A stretch of DNA of 6,551 nucleotides from Gammaproteobacteria bacterium (GTDB lineage: Bacteria; Pseudomonadota; Gammaproteobacteria; DSM-26407). Location of the stretch: the NCBI GenBank assembly GCA_028694565.1, contig JAQVKR010000161.1, forward strand, positions 1 to 6,551, written 5' to 3'. The first letter of the stretch is position 1. Each line of letters opens with the position of its first letter. The position numbers were made by a program, and so were the translations under genes. Positions 5,554 to 6,551 of the stretch are shown here, in pieces. The notes under the pieces are model-generated. The model was not told the DNA's origin. It did not search any database and worked only from the letters and a program-made list of their open reading frames with translations.

Positions 5554-5859
5554 TCAGCGCAGGAAGATGCGGACAAGCAGCTCGATGAACAGGCCGAGGA
5601 GGAACAGGCCGCCGACGAAGGCCAGGAGATCCTCGGCGCTGGACAGGGCCACCTTGACGAACACCGCCAGCCAGAGCAGGGCGGCGGCCATGCCCGGGAT
5701 CAGGGCGGCGTTCTGCCAGGGGGCCCCTGCCGCGGCAAGGTGGATCACGGCGCTGAGCAGGCTGGCGAGGATGGCCCAGAACAGGGCGCCGGCCAGCAGC
5801 GGGCCGGGGCCGGACGCGGCCCGCAGGCTGTGCATCCAGGCCTGGAAGGCGTGTCGCAT
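5554..5859 (-). CDS. Hypothetical three-helix membrane protein
   Basis: This 101-residue protein has a short amphipathic start (MRHAFQAWMHSLRAA) and three likely membrane helices at about residues 20-44, 51-71 and 77-99, ending LFIELLVRIFLR. Few charged residues lie within the helices: K69 near the end of the second, and E93 in the third. I do not recognise the family and assign no function. It starts 35 bases after the zapG stop in the same direction, so the two are probably co-transcribed. No clear Shine-Dalgarno precedes the ATG at 5857-5859; a second ATG at residue 9 has none either. High GC at third positions supports real coding. Confidence 0.72.
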   Translation of the reverse strand: MRHAFQAWMHSLRAASGPGPLLAGALFWAILASLLSAVIHLAAAGAPWQNAALIPGMAAALLWLAVFVKVALSSAEDLLAFVGGLFLLGLFIELLVRIFLR

Positions 5860-5894
5860 GGGGGTGTCCGGAATGCGCCGGTTGTGCCCGCGCC

Positions 5895-6437
5895 TCAGGC
5901 GTCCGGGGCATAGTCCTTGGGGGGTTCGGGCTCGCCGGGGCCGGTGGCCTGCTTCCCGGCCGGCGCCTCCTTGTCCCGGATGCCCGGTGCATAGCCATGG
6001 GGCGGCGGCTCCGGGGGCGCCCCGGCGGCCTCCGGCTTGGGCTGCGGCGGGTGCGGGTGGTGGGTCGGATGCGGCGCGGGCCGCGGCGCCGGGGCCTCCG
6101 CGGTGCTCTGCTCGCCAATCAGGCGGGGCTCGGCGAACTGCAGGGCCGGGTTGGCCGGCTCGTCACCGCAGAGACTCTCGGCGCCCTGGGCCAGGTGCTG
6201 GTAGACCGCCTTGTAGCTCTGGGTCATGGCGTTGACCAGATCGGCGGTGCGGCTGAAGTGGTCGGTGACCTCCTCGCGGTAGTGCTTGTGCTTTTCCTGC
6301 AGTTCCGCGATTTGGGCCAGCAGTTGCTGCTGGCGCCTGCGTCCGGGGATGAACAGGTAAGTCAGGGCGCCGCCCACGGCCAGGCCGATGACGAAAATCA
6401 AGATGCCTGGCAGCCAGGCGATGCTCTGTCCTTCCAC
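5895..6437 (-). CDS. zapG: ZapG/YhcB (DUF1043) family inner-membrane protein
   Basis: This 180-residue protein resembles E. coli ZapG (YhcB), an inner-membrane protein linked to division, elongation and envelope growth. An N-terminal membrane helix (about 9-30, WLPGILIFVIGLAVGGALTY) is followed by a basic stop (GRRRQQQ) and a coiled coil (about 33-56). Then comes the conserved core HYREEVTDHFSRTADLVNAM (52-71) and QSYKAVYQHLAQGAESL (73-89). Residues 112-180 are rich in Pro, Ala and His and much longer than in E. coli (132 residues in all); the conserved end motif survives as PPKDYAPDA, and a related GYAPGI occurs at 148-153. GTG at 6435-6437 is the start, with GGAG 7 bases upstream; no ATG precedes the membrane helix. 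It heads the cluster with the two small membrane proteins. Confidence 0.88.
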   Translation of the reverse strand: MEGQSIAWLPGILIFVIGLAVGGALTYLFIPGRRRQQQLLAQIAELQEKHKHYREEVTDHFSRTADLVNAMTQSYKAVYQHLAQGAESLCGDEPANPALQFAEPRLIGEQSTAEAPAPRPAPHPTHHPHPPQPKPEAAGAPPEPPPHGYAPGIRDKEAPAGKQATGPGEPEPPKDYAPDA

Positions 6438-6494
6438 CCCGTCTCTCCAGTCCTTCCCAATGGGTTCTAGTGGCGTTGTCGCGCTCCAGGGGCA

Positions 6495-6525
6495 AGTATA
6501 CCGGCTTTGACGCCCGAATCGGCAA
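6495..6525 (-). promoter_or_regulatory. Putative promoter of the zapG cluster
   Basis: On the minus strand TATACT (6495-6500) is a five-of-six match to the -10 box. TTGCCG (6520-6525) is the nearest -35 candidate, but the 19-base spacing is longer than ideal. Predicted transcription starts near 6488, about 50 bases before the GTG. Nothing further was recognised from 6526 to the window end. Confidence 0.5.
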
Positions 6526-6551
6526 TCGCCGCTTCAGCGCCAGCCGGTCTT

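Noticed and set aside
5286..5588. Plus-strand open frame starting at GTG, with G-rich third positions early on
   Set aside because: It has no ribosome-binding site, its start overlaps the -35 box of the opposite-strand promoter, and it runs antisense through two better supported minus-strand genes. The product loses any protein-like character after about 35 residues.

Overview
The window is GC-rich and gene-dense, and reads like a chromosome segment of a sulfur-oxidising gammaproteobacterium, perhaps Chromatiales or Ectothiorhodospiraceae-like. Two genes point there: a ZapG/YhcB (DUF1043) homologue, a family typical of Gammaproteobacteria, and a small secreted Gly/Tyr/Trp/Pro-rich protein that resembles sulfur globule envelope proteins. 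No tRNA, rRNA, CRISPR array, insertion sequence or phage gene was seen.

Layout. Positions 1-644 (minus) hold a NYN-domain nuclease with a cold-shock-like C-terminus, cut by the window edge. Divergent from it, 834-2086 (plus) holds a small cupin gene and, 8 bases later, an MltB-type lytic transglycosylase. A hairpin at 2117-2145 separates this from a convergent minus-strand pair. That pair is a cyclopropane-fatty-acid-synthase-family methyltransferase (3127-4410) followed, with an ATGA overlap, by a geranylgeranyl-reductase-family flavoprotein (2147-3130). The flavoprotein frame has an in-frame TGA at codon 7, just before its FAD-binding glycine motif. The stretch 4411-4892 has no confident gene, though it may hold a 57-codon leader ORF that runs into the methyltransferase start. 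Then comes the sulfur globule-like gene (4893-5168, minus), with its own promoter and a structured leader. The right end (5463-6437, minus) is a cluster of zapG, a 101-residue three-helix membrane protein, and a probable 28-residue single-helix protein.

How the genes fit together. The methyltransferase and flavoprotein are translationally coupled and probably act in turn on the same membrane-lipid acyl chain. The transglycosylase and ZapG both act on the cell envelope or its growth. The sulfur globule-like protein would be exported to coat stored sulfur. The strongest oddity is the in-frame TGA in the flavoprotein. TGA is the normal stop of at least five neighbouring genes, so it is not generally reassigned here. 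The flavoprotein is therefore a recent pseudogene, carries a sequence error, or is translated in an unusual way.
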